Source: Microbacterium sp. 3J1 (GTDB lineage: Bacteria > Actinomycetota > Actinomycetes > Actinomycetales > Microbacteriaceae). Taken from it: 64,000 bases of DNA. Positions 43,308-53,680 of the stretch are shown here, piece by piece. Location: assembly GCF_001049495.1 (NCBI RefSeq), contig NZ_CDWI01000011.1, positions 124,001 to 188,000 of the forward strand. Direction: 5' to 3'. A program made the translations under genes and the position numbers. The notes under the pieces are model-generated. The model did no database searches. It saw only the letters and a list, made by a program, of their open reading frames with translations, and had not been told where the DNA came from. Positions within the stretch are counted from its first letter, which is position 1, and each line of letters begins with the position of its first letter.

Positions 43308-43351
43308 CTTCCGTTAGCAATCGCTTCCCATACGAAACTCGTCTGAGAGTC

Positions 43352-45316
43352 ATGTCTTCCTCGTCTTCATCGCAGAACGCCACGCCGTCGTCCTCCCTTT
43401 CCACTCCCGCCGCACTGTGGCGCCTCAAGCCCTTCGTTCGTCCCGTCATCTGGCGCCTCGCCGGTGGTGCCGCGAGCGCGCTCGTGGCGGCCATCATCGC
43501 TCTGATGATCCCGATCGTGCTCGAGCAGATCATCCGCGGCCCGGTGCAGGCCGGCGCGATCGACGCGATCGTCTGGGGAGCCCTCGCCGTCTTCGGCCTC
43601 GGGCTCGGCGAGGCGCTGATGGTGTGGCTACGCCGCCAGTTCGTGCTCAACCCCTCGACCGAGGTCGAGTACAAGATGCGCACCGAGCTCTACTCGCGCC
43701 TGCAGACGCTGCCGGTGTCGTTCCACGACCGCTGGCAGTCCGGACAGCTGCTGAGCCGGATGATGCAGGACATCGGTCTGATCCGCCGCTGGCTCGCGTT
43801 CGGCCTCGTGCTCCTGGTCGTCAACGTCCTCACCATCGTCATCGGCGCCGTGCTGCTCTTCCGCTGGCACTGGCTGCTCGGGGTGATCTTCATCGTGACC
43901 GCCATCCCGCTGTGGATCCGGGGCTACCTGTTCGAGAAGCGATATGGCGCGCTCACCCGACGCAGCCAGGACCAGGCCGGAGACCTCGCCACGAGCGTCG
44001 AGGAGAGCGTCCACGGCATCCGCGTGCTCAAGGCCTTCGGGCGCGGCAAGCACGCGCTCAGCCGCTTCAGCCGTCAGGCCGAGACCCTGCGGGAGACCGA
44101 GATGAGCAAGGCCGGCGCGATCGCGTCGATCTGGTTCTGGCTCGACCTCATGCCGCAGATCGCGTTCGGACTGAGCCTGATGTCGGGGATCTGGCTGATC
44201 TCGCAGGGCGCGATCGAGCTGCCCGAGCTGTTCGCCTTCTTCGCGATGGCCACGGTGCTGCGCTGGCCGATCGAGTCGATCGGCTTCCTGTTCTCGTTCA
44301 TGCTCGACGCGCGCACCGCGACCGACCGCGTGTTCGACATCTTCTCGGAGACGAACTCGATCACCGACCCCGAGAACCCGGTGCACATCGCCGAGCCCCG
44401 CGGCCTGCTCGCGTTCGAGGACGCGCACTTCCGCTACCAGGACGCGGGCGCGAGCGAGCGCGACCTGCTCGACGGCATCGACCTCGTGCTGCGTCCGGGC
44501 GAGACCATGGCGCTCGTCGGTCTGACCGGCAGCGGGAAGACCACGCTGACGACTCTGCCGACGCGCCTGTACGACGTCACCGGAGGCCGGGTCACGCTCG
44601 ACGGCGTCGACGTCCGGGACCTCCCGCTCGCCGAGCTGCGCCAGCACATCGCGATGGCGTTCGAGGACGCGACGCTGTTCTCCGCGACCGTCCGGGAGAA
44701 CGTGCTGCTGGGACGCGCCGACCTCGACGTGCACAGCGACGAGGCGGAGCGCGTGCTGCGCGAAGCGCTCGACGTCGCCCAGGCGGCGTTCGTCGACTCC
44801 CTTCCCGAGGGCGTCGAGACCGTCATCGGCGAGGAGGGGCTGAGCCTCTCCGGCGGTCAGCGTCAGCGTCTTGCCCTGGCTCGGGCCGTGGCCGCCAAGC
44901 CGAAGGTGCTCGTGCTCGACGACCCGCTGTCGGCGCTCGACGTCGACACGGAGGCGCTGGTCGAGGAGGCCCTGCGGCATGTGCTGGCCGACACGACGGC
45001 CATGATCGTCGCGCATCGTCCATCGACGGTCGCCCTCGCCGATCGAGTGGCTCTGCTCGAATCGGGGCGCGTCACCGCCGTGGGCACGCACAGCGAGCTG
45101 CTGAGGACGAGCCGTCACTACCGCCACGTCATCTCGAGCCTCGAGGCGGAGGAGGCGGCACGGACGGGAGCGATCCCGATCATCGCCGACGCCGACGCCG
45201 ACGCCGGCGCCGACGCCGATCCCGACGAGCTCGAGATCGAGACGACGGTGCGCGAGGGGATCCGTGAGGACGCCGCCACCGAAGACATGACCAGCGAGAA
45301 GGAGGTGCGGCGATGA
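43352..45316 (+). CDS. ABC exporter half, degenerate-site subunit
   Basis: A 654-aa fused membrane/ATPase half-transporter. Six membrane helices occupy about 25-330 and the nucleotide-binding domain about 360-600. Walker A is [10 protein letters not shown], the signature is [16 protein letters not shown], and Walker B is [12 protein letters not shown], where the catalytic Glu is replaced by Asp524. That substitution marks the degenerate site of heterodimeric exporters such as BmrC/TM287. The C-terminus has an acidic Asp/Ala repeat ([14 protein letters not shown]) of no known role. It overlaps the next gene by 4 nt (ATGA). A substrate cannot be read from sequence; drug or lipid export is usual. 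Confidence 0.88.
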   Translation: MSSSSSSQNATPSSSLSTPAALWRLKPFVRPVIWRLAGGAASALVAAIIALMIPIVLEQIIRGPVQAGAIDAIVWGALAVFGLGLGEALMVWLRRQFVLNPSTEVEYKMRTELYSRLQTLPVSFHDRWQSGQLLSRMMQDIGLIRRWLAFGLVLLVVNVLTIVIGAVLLFRWHWLLGVIFIVTAIPLWIRGYLFEKRYGALTRRSQDQAGDLATSVEESVHGIRVLKAFGRGKHALSRFSRQAETLRETEMSKAGAIASIWFWLDLMPQIAFGLSLMSGIWLISQGAIELPELFAFFAMATVLRWPIESIGFLFSFMLDARTATDRVFDIFSETNSITDPENPVHIAEPRGLLAFEDAHFRYQDAGASERDLLDGIDLVLRPGETMALVGLTGSGKTTLTTLPTRLYDVTGGRVTLDGVDVRDLPLAELRQHIAMAFEDATLFSATVRENVLLGRADLDVHSDEAERVLREALDVAQAAFVDSLPEGVETVIGEEGLSLSGGQRQRLALARAVAAKPKVLVLDDPLSALDVDTEALVEEALRHVLADTTAMIVAHRPSTVALADRVALLESGRVTAVGTHSELLRTSRHYRHVISSLEAEEAARTGAIPIIADADADAGADADPDELEIETTVREGIREDAATEDMTSEKEVRR

Positions 45317-47127
45317 GCTCCACCATCACGGGAACCCAGGACGAGGACCGCTCCCGCTACACGCGGGAGGAGAGCCGGGCGATCCGTCGACGGTCGCTGC
45401 GTCTGCTCGGGTCCCTCGTGCGCCCGCTGAAGCCGCAGATCATCCTCGCCGCGGTCGTGCTGGTGATCTCCACCGCGCTGCAGGTCGCCGGCCCCATCCT
45501 CATCAGCATCGGCCTCGATCGCGCGCTGCCCGCCGTGCTCGAGCGCGCCGACTGGATGCCCACGTTCATGATCGGCGGGATCTACCTGCTCGCCGGTGCG
45601 GTCGCCGCCGTCATGATCGCCTGGTACGTGATCATCGCAGCCAAGCTCACCCAGGCCGTCCTTCTCGACCTGCGCAAGCGCATCTTCCTGCACACCCAGC
45701 GCCTGAGCCTGGAGTTCCACGAGTCGTACACCTCGGGCCGCATCATCTCGCGGCAGACGAGCGACCTCGACTCGATCAAGGAGCTCCTCGACGGCGGTCT
45801 GAACGAGCTCGTGTCCGGTGTGCTGTTCGGCCTGTTCACGTTCATCGCGCTGTGCATCTGGGACTGGCAGTCCGGACTCATCCTCGCCATCGGCGGTGTG
45901 CCGCTGTTCTTCCTGATGCGCTGGTTCTACTCGCGGTCGCAGCTCGTCTATCGCGAGTCGCGCGTGATCAGCGCGAAGGTGATCGTCCAGTTCGTCGAGA
46001 CCATGACGGGCATCCGTGCGGTCAAGGCGTTCCGCAAAGAGCCGCGCAACGATGTCGCGTTCCAGAAGATCGCGGGGGAGTACCGCGACGTGAACCGCCG
46101 ATCGATGCTGCTGTTCGGCACGTTCGAGCCGGGGCTCATGGGCGTCGCGGCGCTCGTGCTCGGCATCGTCGTGCTCTGGGGCGGCATCCGGGTGTCCGAC
46201 GGCGCTCTCACCGTGGGAGTCCTGCTCTCCGCGGTCCTGTACGTGCGCAACTTCTTCGCGCCGATGCAGGAGATCGCGATGTTCCTGAACTCCTACCAGT
46301 CGGCGACGGCCGCGCTGGAGAAGGTGTCCGGAGTGCTGGAAGAGGTGCCGACGGTGCCCGACCCCGAGAAGCCGGTCGACCTCTGGGAGTCCCGAGGCCA
46401 CATCCGCTTCGACGAGGTCACCTTCGGGTACAACGGCGAGAAGACGATCCTCCCGAACTTCTCGCTCGACATCCCGGCGGGTCAGACGATCGCGCTGGTC
46501 GGGACGACGGGCGCGGGCAAGTCGACGCTGGCGAAGCTCATCTCGCGGTTCTACGACCCGTCCATCGGCTCGGTGACCCTCGACGGCGTCGACCTGACGC
46601 AGCTGCACCCCAAGGATCTCCGCCGCGCCATCGTGATGGTGACCCAAGAGGCCTACCTCTTCAGCGGGACGGTCGCCGACAACATCGCGCTCGGCAAGCC
46701 GGATGCGACGCTCGACGAGATCAGGGCCGCAGCGCGGGCCGTGGGCGCCGACGGATTCATCTCCTCGCTCCCCGACGGATACAGCACCGACGTCAACAAG
46801 CGCGGAGGCCGCGTCTCGGCGGGGCAGCGCCAGCTGATCTCGTTCGCGCGCGCGTTCCTCGCCGACCCGGCGGTGCTGATCCTCGACGAGGCGACCGCCT
46901 CGCTCGACATCCCGTCGGAGCGCCTGATCCAGGACGCGCTGCAGACGCTGCTGAAGGACCGTACGGCGATCATCATCGCCCACCGGCTCTCGACGGTCGC
47001 GATCGCAGACCGCGTGCTCGTCATGGAGCACGGACGCATCATCGAGGACGACACCCCGGACGCCCTGATCGGCGGCACCGGCAAGTTCGCGCAGCTGCAC
47101 GCGGCCTGGCAGGAGACGCTGGTCTAA
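45313..47127 (+). CDS. ABC exporter half, canonical-site subunit
   Basis: A 604-aa half-transporter pairing with the preceding gene product. Six helices span about 40-330 ([40 protein letters not shown]). The ATPase has Walker [11 protein letters not shown], signature [15 protein letters not shown], Walker [13 protein letters not shown] with the catalytic Glu526, and H-loop [10 protein letters not shown]. Because its Walker B is intact while the partner's is not, the pair forms one active and one degenerate site, as in BmrCD and TM287/288. ATGA overlap with the upstream gene indicates coupled translation in fixed ratio. A 14-bp terminator follows. Confidence 0.9.
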   Translation: MSSTITGTQDEDRSRYTREESRAIRRRSLRLLGSLVRPLKPQIILAAVVLVISTALQVAGPILISIGLDRALPAVLERADWMPTFMIGGIYLLAGAVAAVMIAWYVIIAAKLTQAVLLDLRKRIFLHTQRLSLEFHESYTSGRIISRQTSDLDSIKELLDGGLNELVSGVLFGLFTFIALCIWDWQSGLILAIGGVPLFFLMRWFYSRSQLVYRESRVISAKVIVQFVETMTGIRAVKAFRKEPRNDVAFQKIAGEYRDVNRRSMLLFGTFEPGLMGVAALVLGIVVLWGGIRVSDGALTVGVLLSAVLYVRNFFAPMQEIAMFLNSYQSATAALEKVSGVLEEVPTVPDPEKPVDLWESRGHIRFDEVTFGYNGEKTILPNFSLDIPAGQTIALVGTTGAGKSTLAKLISRFYDPSIGSVTLDGVDLTQLHPKDLRRAIVMVTQEAYLFSGTVADNIALGKPDATLDEIRAAARAVGADGFISSLPDGYSTDVNKRGGRVSAGQRQLISFARAFLADPAVLILDEATASLDIPSERLIQDALQTLLKDRTAIIIAHRLSTVAIADRVLVMEHGRIIEDDTPDALIGGTGKFAQLHAAWQETLV

Positions 47128-47144
47128 CGAGGGCGGGGTCGACG

Positions 47145-47176
47145 CCGGGGCGGCGCGCTGACGCGCGCGGCCCCGG
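47145..47176 (+). terminator. Terminator of the ABC exporter operon
   Basis: A 14-bp stem with one mismatch (47145-47158 with 47163-47176), TGAC loop, 17 bp after the stop. Confidence 0.75.
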
Positions 47177-47263
47177 TGCGACCTCGGTCCCGCAGGTGGG
47201 CGGGGCCGTCGTTCTGTAGCCGTGCGACTGGCCGGTGCATCATGGGCTGGGTAGCATCGATGC

Positions 47264-48067
47264 ATGGACCCGTTGATCCTGTTCGGTGAGTGGTGGTGGA
47301 CCGCTGCGGTCGGGATGGGCGGAGTGACGGCAGGAGCGATCACCATGCGGCGACGCAGCGTCAGGAGCGGACGACGTCTCGAGGTCGATGCTGCGAGGCA
47401 CGACCTGAAGGCGGCACAGCAGAAGGCCATCGAGCGCCGGATGGCGGCGAAGCTGGCACGGGCCGAGGTGGTGCGCATCAGTGCCGAGCGCTCCGCGCGG
47501 AGGGCCACCAGCGAGCAGGTCGCCGGGGCGAAGCGGATGCTCCGCGAACGGGAGAACGACGCGAGAGCCGCCGTCGCGGATGTGCGCGCCAAGCAGGTGC
47601 GGCTCAGCGCCGCGCGAGCGGCCGTGCCCGCGGCATCCGCCCCTCGCCCTCTCGAGCGCCTGCAGGCAGAGCATGACGCGATCACCGCGCGCTGGATGCG
47701 CTACGAGACGGATGCCGCGCTGCAGATCGCGTATCCGTCGATGACCGATGTGAAGCAGCCGGCGACAGCGGCGTATGCCCGCGCCGCGGGTCGTGCCGTG
47801 GAGGCGCGGCGGTCGGCCACCGGTTCTGTCGATCCTGCCGCCTATGCCGAGTACCGCGACGCCGTCGCCGATCTCGATCGTGCTCTGGAAGCGGCGGAGC
47901 ACGCTGCCAGGGTGCAGGCGGGGGAGTCGCCCACGGTGTCGAGTTGGCAGGGTGCCGCGCAGGATCTCTTCTCTCGATCGACCGAGGCCATCGACAGGGC
48001 GGCAGGGGCCGCGGCATCCGCGCTCGCCGCCTGGAACGAACGCCGTCGCCCCGACGACAAGCGCTGA
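47264..48067 (+). CDS. Hypothetical coiled-coil protein with one N-terminal membrane helix
   Basis: A 267-aa protein of no recognised family. One hydrophobic helix at about 9-28 (EWWWTAAVGMGGVTAGAITM) is followed by a basic stretch (RRRSVRSGRR). It then has a long charged helical region rich in Ala, Arg and Glu (about 40-130: AAQQKAIERRMAAKLARAEV, MLRERENDARAAVADVRAKQ), likely coiled coil. The C-terminal half is also helical (AEYRDAVADLDRALEAAEHA). It is probably a cytoplasmic coiled coil tethered to the membrane. TAGCAT ends 6 nt before the ATG (leaderless). It is convergent with the beta-glucosidase gene; no clear terminator lies between them. Confidence 0.55.
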   Translation: MDPLILFGEWWWTAAVGMGGVTAGAITMRRRSVRSGRRLEVDAARHDLKAAQQKAIERRMAAKLARAEVVRISAERSARRATSEQVAGAKRMLRERENDARAAVADVRAKQVRLSAARAAVPAASAPRPLERLQAEHDAITARWMRYETDAALQIAYPSMTDVKQPATAAYARAAGRAVEARRSATGSVDPAAYAEYRDAVADLDRALEAAEHAARVQAGESPTVSSWQGAAQDLFSRSTEAIDRAAGAAASALAAWNERRRPDDKR

Positions 48068-48102
48068 GCCGGCGTCCGGCCCCTGCCGTCAGGACGCGAC
48101 CG

Positions 48103-49539
48103 TCAGGCCTCGACCGTCCTGGTCCGCACCAGCTCGCGGTACCAGTGGCCCGAGTCCTTCACCGTGCGCTCGAGCGTGTCGAAGTCGACGCGGACGATGC
48201 CGAAGCGCTTGGCGTACCCGTATCCCCATTCGAAGTTGTCGAGCAGCGACCACACGAAATACCCGCGGAGGTCGACTCCCCGTTGCAGCGCCCGGTGTGC
48301 GGCGGTGAAGTGCCGCCGCAGGTAGTCGGTGCGCTCGGGGTCGGGCACTGAGCCGTCCTCGGCCACCTCGTCGTCGAAGGCCGCACCGTTCTCGGTCACC
48401 ATGAGAGGCTGCTCCGGGAACTGCTCCGACAATGACACGAGCAGCTCCTCGAGCCCTTCGGGTGCGATGTTCCAGCCCATCGCCGTATACGGGCCTGGCT
48501 GCTCCACGAACTCGACGAGCTGGTCGCTGCCCGGCCATGCGGTTCCGCCCGACGTGCCCTTGTGGCCGTCGTTCTGCTGCTTCTCCGAGACCCCGTCCCA
48601 GAGGCGCACCGTGGCGGTCGAGTAGTAGTTGACCCCCAGCACATCGATCGGCTGGTCGATGGTCGCGAGATCGCCGTCCTTCACGAACGCCCAGTCCGTG
48701 ACACCTGAGGTGTCCTGCAGCAGATCCTCCGGGTACTCGCCGCGCAGCATGGGGTGCGTGAACGCCCGGTTCGCGAGGCCGTCGATCCGGCGCATCGCCT
48801 CGGCCGCGCCGTCGCCCTGTCCTCTCAGCACGTGGAAGTTGAGCGTGACGGAGTAGTCGGGGTCGCCCGTCGACGTCGCGCGGAGCGCCTGGATCGCTCG
48901 TCCGTGGGCGAGATTGAGATGGTGCACGGCAGCGAGTGCGGACGCGGGTTCGTGGCGTCCCGGTGCGTGGCCGCCCTGCCCGTAGCCGAGGTACGCGGAG
49001 CACCAGGGCTCGTTCAGCGTGGTCCAGGTGTGCACGCGGTCTCCGAGGGCTGCGCCCATGATCCTCGCGTAGTCCTCGAAGGCATCCGTGGTGGAACGAG
49101 AGGTCCATCCTCCGGCGTCCTCGAGGTATTGCGGGAGGTCCCAGTGGTAGAGCGTCGCCACAGGACGGATGCCCCGCTTCAGGAGCCCGTCGACCAGGCG
49201 CGAGTAGAAGTCCACGCCCGCACGGTTGACCCGGCCGCCGGCCGCCGGCACGATCCGTGGCCAGGCGATCGAGAACCGGTACGCGTCGAGGCCGAGGTCG
49301 GCTATGAGATCGAGGTCCTCGTCGACGCGGTGATAGTGGTCGCACGCGACGTCGCCGGTGTCGCCGTTCCAGACCAGCCCCGGCGTTCGGCTGAACGTAT
49401 CCCAGATCGAGGGGGTGCGGCCGTCCTCGGCGGCCGCACCCTCGATCTGGTACGAGGCGGTGGCGGAGCCGAAGGTGAAGCCCTCGGGGAACACGAGTCC
49501 CGTGCCGCGGTAGTCTCCGGCGGGAGTCAGGCCGCTCAT
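48103..49539 (-). CDS. GH1 family beta-glucosidase
   Basis: A 478-aa retaining glycosidase. It starts [20 protein letters not shown], the GH1 N-terminal signature. The acid/base Glu177 is in TTLNEPWC and the nucleophile Glu383 is in [31 protein letters not shown] near the C-terminus is the aglycone-site hallmark. No signal peptide is present, so it cleaves imported oligosaccharides in the cytoplasm. ATG at 49539 overlaps the stop of the alpha-xylosidase gene (ATGA). It is the last gene of the LacI-controlled sugar operon. Beta-glucosidase is the likeliest activity; beta-galactosidase or fucosidase side activities are common in GH1. Confidence 0.92.
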   Translation of the reverse strand: MSGLTPAGDYRGTGLVFPEGFTFGSATASYQIEGAAAEDGRTPSIWDTFSRTPGLVWNGDTGDVACDHYHRVDEDLDLIADLGLDAYRFSIAWPRIVPAAGGRVNRAGVDFYSRLVDGLLKRGIRPVATLYHWDLPQYLEDAGGWTSRSTTDAFEDYARIMGAALGDRVHTWTTLNEPWCSAYLGYGQGGHAPGRHEPASALAAVHHLNLAHGRAIQALRATSTGDPDYSVTLNFHVLRGQGDGAAEAMRRIDGLANRAFTHPMLRGEYPEDLLQDTSGVTDWAFVKDGDLATIDQPIDVLGVNYYSTATVRLWDGVSEKQQNDGHKGTSGGTAWPGSDQLVEFVEQPGPYTAMGWNIAPEGLEELLVSLSEQFPEQPLMVTENGAAFDDEVAEDGSVPDPERTDYLRRHFTAAHRALQRGVDLRGYFVWSLLDNFEWGYGYAKRFGIVRVDFDTLERTVKDSGHWYRELVRTRTVEA

Positions 49540-51770
49540 CCGGTCACCTCCGCGAGATCGACGGGGTAGACGCGCTCGAGGCCGTCCGGGTTCGTGACGG
49601 TGACCGCCGCGCTGCCCGAGCCGCCCGTGAAGACGCGCACCGTGAGCCCGTCGTGGTAGTCGTAGTCCGGCCTGTCGGTGCGGGCACCCCAGGGCAGGGC
49701 GCTGCCCGGGCGCACGTACAGCGGCAGCGTGTCGAAGCCGTGCGTCTCGCGACGCCAGCCGCCGCCCGTCACGGTCTCTCCCGTGAGAAGGGAGGTCCAC
49801 TCGCCGGCCGGCAGATAGAACTCGACCGAGCCGTCGGCGGAGAGCACCGGAGCGACGAGCAGGTCGGGACCGAGCATGTACTGCCTGTCGAGGTACCCGA
49901 CCGCAGGGTCCTCCGGGAACTCGAGCTGCATCGGACGCATCAGCGGCACCCCCGTGCGGGTGGCGTCGAGCCCCTGCTGGTAGAGGTACGGCATGAGCTG
50001 CATCTTCAGGTGGGTGAAGCGCCGGGTGACGTCCACCGCCTCCTCGTCGAACATCCACGGCACCCGGTACGAGCTCGACCCGTGGAAGCGCGAGTGCGAG
50101 CCGAGCAGGCCGAAGGCCGTCCAGCGCTTGAAGACACCGGCATCCGGCATGCCCTCGAAGCCGCCGATGTCGTGACTCCAGAATGCGAAGCCGCTGAGCG
50201 CCAGTGAGAGTCCGCCGCGCAGGGTCTCGGCCATCGAGGCGAAGGTCGAGGTGGAGTCGCCGCCCCAGTGCACGGGCATGCTCTGTCCGCCGGCCGTGGC
50301 GGAACGTGCGAAGAGCACCGCATCGTCGACGCCGCGCGCCTGGGTGAGCACGTCGTGCACGGCCCGGTTGTACAGGTCGGTGTACAGGTTGTGCATCCGC
50401 TCGGGATCGCTGCCGTCGGCCCAGACGACCTCGGTCGGGATGCGCTCGCCGAAGTCGGTCTTGAAGCAGTCGACGCCCTGGTCGAGAAGCGCTCGGAGCT
50501 TGGCCTGGTACCACGCGGTCGCGTCAGGGTTCGTGAAGTCCACGAGCCCCATGCCCGCCTGCCACAGGTCCCACTGCCACACCGAGCCGTCGGGCCGGCG
50601 GACCAGGAAGCCCTGATCCGCGGCCTCGCGGAAGAGTGGCGACCGCTGGCCGATGTACGGATTGATCCAGACGCAGACGCGCAGGTCCTTGTCGTGCAGG
50701 CGGGCGAGCATCCCCTCGGGGTCGGGGAAGACCCGGGGGTCCCACTCGAAGTCGCACCAGTTGAACTCGCGCATCCAGAAGCAGTCGAAGTGGAAGACCG
50801 AGACCGGGAGCTCCCGCGCGGCCATCTCGTCGATGAACGAGTTCACGGTCTGCTCGTCGTAGTCGGTGGTGAAGCTCGTCGAGAGCCAGAGGCCGTACGA
50901 CCAGGCGGGGACCACGGGCGGCCGGCCGGTCAGCGCGGTGTAGCGCCCGAGGACGTCCTTCGGCGTGGGCCCTGCGATGACGAAGTACTCGAGCACCTCG
51001 CCCGAGACGGAGAACTGCACGCGCTCGACGGTCTCGGATCCGATCTCGTAGGAGACGTGCCCGGGGTCGTTGACGAGCACGCCATAGCCGCGATTGGAGA
51101 GATGGAAGGGGATGCTCTTGTACGCCTGTTCGCTGGAGGTTCCACCGTCGGCGTTCCAGATGTCGACGGACTGGCCGTTCTTCACCAGGGGACCGAAGCG
51201 CTCTCCGAGACCGTAGACGAGCTCGCCCACCCCGAGGTCGAGCTGCTCGTGCACGAAGGACGAGCTGTGCGGGGTGGAGCCGCCCTGGCGGGCGTTTCCG
51301 ACGATGCCGGCGTCGACCTGGGCGTCCGACGCGAGACGGACGTACCCCTGGGCCTTGTGCCCGCTGCCGGTGACCCGGCGGCCGTCGACCTCGAAGGACA
51401 GGTCCCACGGTGCCCCGGGGGTGATCCGTGCGACCAGGGCGCCGGCGTCGAGGATGCCGCCGGTGTCGGAGACGGTGGCCGTGGCCGACCCGGGGCGCGC
51501 GCCGGGCAGCCCGAAGCCGCCGTGCCAGCGGCTGCCCTCGTGATGTGCGATGCGCACGCGGATCACGCCTTCGGCCGGGGAGGACAGCGTCGTGGTGAGC
51601 ACGGGCCGATTAAGGGTGTCGCCGCGCTTGGCGATCACCATGGTCGGCGCTGTGATGACGATGCCGTCCCCGTCCGCCGTGTCGGAGGTCTCGGCGATGT
51701 CGTACGCCTCCTGCGCGTAGAGCGCCGTGACGCCGGGGCGAAGCTGCCAGAACCCGTCGGTGAACTTCAT
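49536..51770 (-). CDS. yicI: GH31 alpha-xylosidase (YicI-like)
   Basis: A 744-aa glycosidase that releases xylose from isoprimeverose and xyloglucan oligosaccharides. The nucleophile Asp439 is in [11 protein letters not shown]. The segment [20 protein letters not shown] with [11 protein letters not shown] is diagnostic of YicI-type alpha-xylosidases, as distinct from alpha-glucosidases. [19 protein letters not shown] and SHDIGGFEG complete the barrel. No signal peptide. The start codon overlaps the permease stop by one base (TAATG). The adjacent GH1 enzyme and transporter make a coherent route for importing and dismantling xyloglucan fragments. Exact substrate is inferred. Confidence 0.9.
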   Translation of the reverse strand: MKFTDGFWQLRPGVTALYAQEAYDIAETSDTADGDGIVITAPTMVIAKRGDTLNRPVLTTTLSSPAEGVIRVRIAHHEGSRWHGGFGLPGARPGSATATVSDTGGILDAGALVARITPGAPWDLSFEVDGRRVTGSGHKAQGYVRLASDAQVDAGIVGNARQGGSTPHSSSFVHEQLDLGVGELVYGLGERFGPLVKNGQSVDIWNADGGTSSEQAYKSIPFHLSNRGYGVLVNDPGHVSYEIGSETVERVQFSVSGEVLEYFVIAGPTPKDVLGRYTALTGRPPVVPAWSYGLWLSTSFTTDYDEQTVNSFIDEMAARELPVSVFHFDCFWMREFNWCDFEWDPRVFPDPEGMLARLHDKDLRVCVWINPYIGQRSPLFREAADQGFLVRRPDGSVWQWDLWQAGMGLVDFTNPDATAWYQAKLRALLDQGVDCFKTDFGERIPTEVVWADGSDPERMHNLYTDLYNRAVHDVLTQARGVDDAVLFARSATAGGQSMPVHWGGDSTSTFASMAETLRGGLSLALSGFAFWSHDIGGFEGMPDAGVFKRWTAFGLLGSHSRFHGSSSYRVPWMFDEEAVDVTRRFTHLKMQLMPYLYQQGLDATRTGVPLMRPMQLEFPEDPAVGYLDRQYMLGPDLLVAPVLSADGSVEFYLPAGEWTSLLTGETVTGGGWRRETHGFDTLPLYVRPGSALPWGARTDRPDYDYHDGLTVRVFTGGSGSAAVTVTNPDGLERVYPVDLAEVTG

Positions 51771-52657
51771 TACTTGACTGCTCCTGCCGTGATGCCGCGC
51801 GTGAGTGTGCGTTGGAAGATGAGGAAGAAGATGAGCGTGGGGATGATGCCGAGGAGTGCCGACGCGCTCGTGGTGGTGACGTCCATCAACCGGTCGCCCT
51901 GCAGCACGCTGATCGCGACCGGGACGGTCTGGTTCGCGTTCGAGGCGAGGAACGTGAGCGGGATGAGGAACTCGTTCCAGGTCCAGATGAAGAAGAAGAT
52001 GAGCAGCACCGACAGCGTGGGACGGCTGATCGGGAAGACGACGCGCCAGAGGATCTGCCAGCGGCTGGCGCCGTCGAGGGACGCGGCTTCGAGGATCTCC
52101 TTCGGGAACGTGCCGTACACGGAGGACAGCAGGTAGGTGCCGAACGCCGCCTGGATGACCGTGAACACGATGATCACGGACCAGACGTTGTCGTACATGC
52201 CGACCGACTTGAACATGTAGTACAGCGGGTACAGCAGCGCCTCCTGGGGGAGGAGGTTCGCGAGCAGGAAGAGCAGCACGATCCAGCTGCGGCCGCGCAC
52301 GCGTCCGATGCCGATCGCGAAGGCGTTGAGCATGGAGATCACGACGGCGAGGAGTGCGACGACACCCGAGATGAAGATCGAGTTCCAGACCTTCTCGGGA
52401 AAGTTCACACGTTCCCAGAACTTGATGATGCCGCCGAAGTCGAGCGTCTCCGGGAACGCGAGCGGCCCCGATGTCGCGTAGTCGACAGGGGACTTGAAGG
52501 AGTTCACCAGCACGAGGTAGAACGGCGCGATCACGAGCAGCGCCCCGATGACGACGAGGGCGAGCATGAGCCAGTCGATCGGCCGCTTCTTGGTCATGCC
52601 GCCGCGGGGGCGGCTCTTGACGGGCTTGCCGGTGACGATGGCGGTGGTGGCGTGCAT
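51770..52657 (-). CDS. Carbohydrate ABC transporter permease (MalG/LacG type)
   Basis: A 295-aa permease with six membrane helices. The EAA loop is EILEAASLDGASRWQILWRV, the site of contact with the ATPase. A long cytoplasmic N-terminus (MHATTAIVTGKPVKSRPRGG) precedes the first helix. Typical MalG elements include NSFKSPVDYATSG and WTWNEFLIPLTFL. The start overlaps the preceding permease stop by one base (TGATG) and its own stop overlaps the GH31 start. No ATP-binding subunit is encoded here; a shared MsiK/MalK-type ATPase elsewhere is expected, as is usual in actinobacteria. Confidence 0.9.
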   Translation of the reverse strand: MHATTAIVTGKPVKSRPRGGMTKKRPIDWLMLALVVIGALLVIAPFYLVLVNSFKSPVDYATSGPLAFPETLDFGGIIKFWERVNFPEKVWNSIFISGVVALLAVVISMLNAFAIGIGRVRGRSWIVLLFLLANLLPQEALLYPLYYMFKSVGMYDNVWSVIIVFTVIQAAFGTYLLSSVYGTFPKEILEAASLDGASRWQILWRVVFPISRPTLSVLLIFFFIWTWNEFLIPLTFLASNANQTVPVAISVLQGDRLMDVTTTSASALLGIIPTLIFFLIFQRTLTRGITAGAVK

Positions 52658-53622
52658 CACAGACCCGCCCTTTCCTTGCGCTCGAGCGAGTTCTGGACGC
52701 GGATGAAGATGATCGACACGATGACGACGACGATCGTGAGGACCGTGGCGATGGTGGCGCCGTACCCGACGTTCCGCTTCGTGAAGAACTCCTGGTAGGC
52801 GTAGTACGCGGGCACGAGCGTCGAGCCGGCCGGGCCACCGCGCGTGATGATGTACACCGGGCCGAAGACCTTGAGAGCGGCGATGGTGCAGGTCAGGGTG
52901 ACCACGAAGATCTCCGGGCGGATGATGCTCATGGTGATGGCGGAGAATCGCTGGAACCAGTTGGCGCCGTCGAGCTCCGCTGCCTCGTACAGCTCGGGGT
53001 CGACGCGCTGCAGAGCGGCCATGAACACCACGACGGGGTAGCCGAGCTGCACCCACACCATGACGACCATCAGCACGATGAGCGCCGACGGCATCTGGCC
53101 GAGCCAGTCGTAGGCGGGGATGCCGAACGCACCGAGGATCTGGTTGAGCGCGCCGTCGCCTCCCGGCCGCACGATCCAGCCGATCACGATGCCGGCGACC
53201 GCGATGGGGAGGATCTGCGGCAGGTAGTAGGTGGCGCGGAGGAAGCTGCCGATCTTGCCGCCGAACTTGCGTCCGACCACGTCGAACAGCAGCGCGGCGA
53301 CCATGAGGCCGACGATGGTGGGGATGACCACCATGGCGATGATCATCCACACCGAGTTGGTGAACGAGGTCCAGAAGTCGCTGTCGGTGAGGATCTTCTG
53401 CCAGTTCTCGAGACCGATGAACTCGGGCGTGCGCACCCCCTTCCACTTGGTGAAGGTCAGGTACACGTTCCAGATCAGCGGAACGATGACGACGACGAGC
53501 AGCAGCACGAAGCCGGGCAGCAGGTACATCCAGTAGGCCCCGGTCCCGCCGCTGCGCTGCGGGATCGACGGCTCTTCGGGCGGCAGCTTCGTGCGGCCCT
53601 CGCGTCGGGTGGCGAGTGACAT
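52657..53622 (-). CDS. Carbohydrate ABC transporter permease (MalF/LacF type)
   Basis: A 321-aa permease with six helices and the EAA loop ELYEAAELDGANWFQRFSAI. It starts MSLATRREGRTKLPPEEPSI, then a first helix YLLPGFVLLLVVVIVPLIWN. The ATG at 53622 was chosen over 53628 because CTGGAG then lies 6 nt away, while at 53628 there is almost no spacing. It pairs with the following permease to form the membrane channel. A hairpin between it and the binding-protein gene probably lowers its expression relative to that gene. Confidence 0.9.
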   Translation of the reverse strand: MSLATRREGRTKLPPEEPSIPQRSGGTGAYWMYLLPGFVLLLVVVIVPLIWNVYLTFTKWKGVRTPEFIGLENWQKILTDSDFWTSFTNSVWMIIAMVVIPTIVGLMVAALLFDVVGRKFGGKIGSFLRATYYLPQILPIAVAGIVIGWIVRPGGDGALNQILGAFGIPAYDWLGQMPSALIVLMVVMVWVQLGYPVVVFMAALQRVDPELYEAAELDGANWFQRFSAITMSIIRPEIFVVTLTCTIAALKVFGPVYIITRGGPAGSTLVPAYYAYQEFFTKRNVGYGATIATVLTIVVVIVSIIFIRVQNSLERKERAGL

Positions 53623-53642
53623 GTTCATCTCCAGGAGGATGC

Positions 53643-53671
53643 GGGGGCGACGGCGTCCGGCCGCCGCCCCC
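53643..53671 (-). terminator. Intra-operon hairpin between binding protein and permease genes
   Basis: GGGGGCG/CGCCCCC plus an inner CGGC/GCCG (arms 53643-53654 and 53660-53671, one mismatch), directly after the binding-protein stop. It is probably a partial terminator or 3' stabiliser that sets the usual excess of binding protein over permease. Confidence 0.5.
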
Positions 53672-53680
53672 GCGAGTCGA

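Noticed and set aside
45185..45225. GCCGAC repeats near the end of the first ABC exporter gene
   Set aside because: In-frame low-complexity sequence coding for an Asp/Ala-rich tail; no sign of a separate element.
48079..48116. CAGGACG/CGTCCTG inverted repeat between the coiled-coil gene and the beta-glucosidase gene
   Set aside because: One arm lies in the beta-glucosidase coding sequence and the loop is too long for a convincing terminator.
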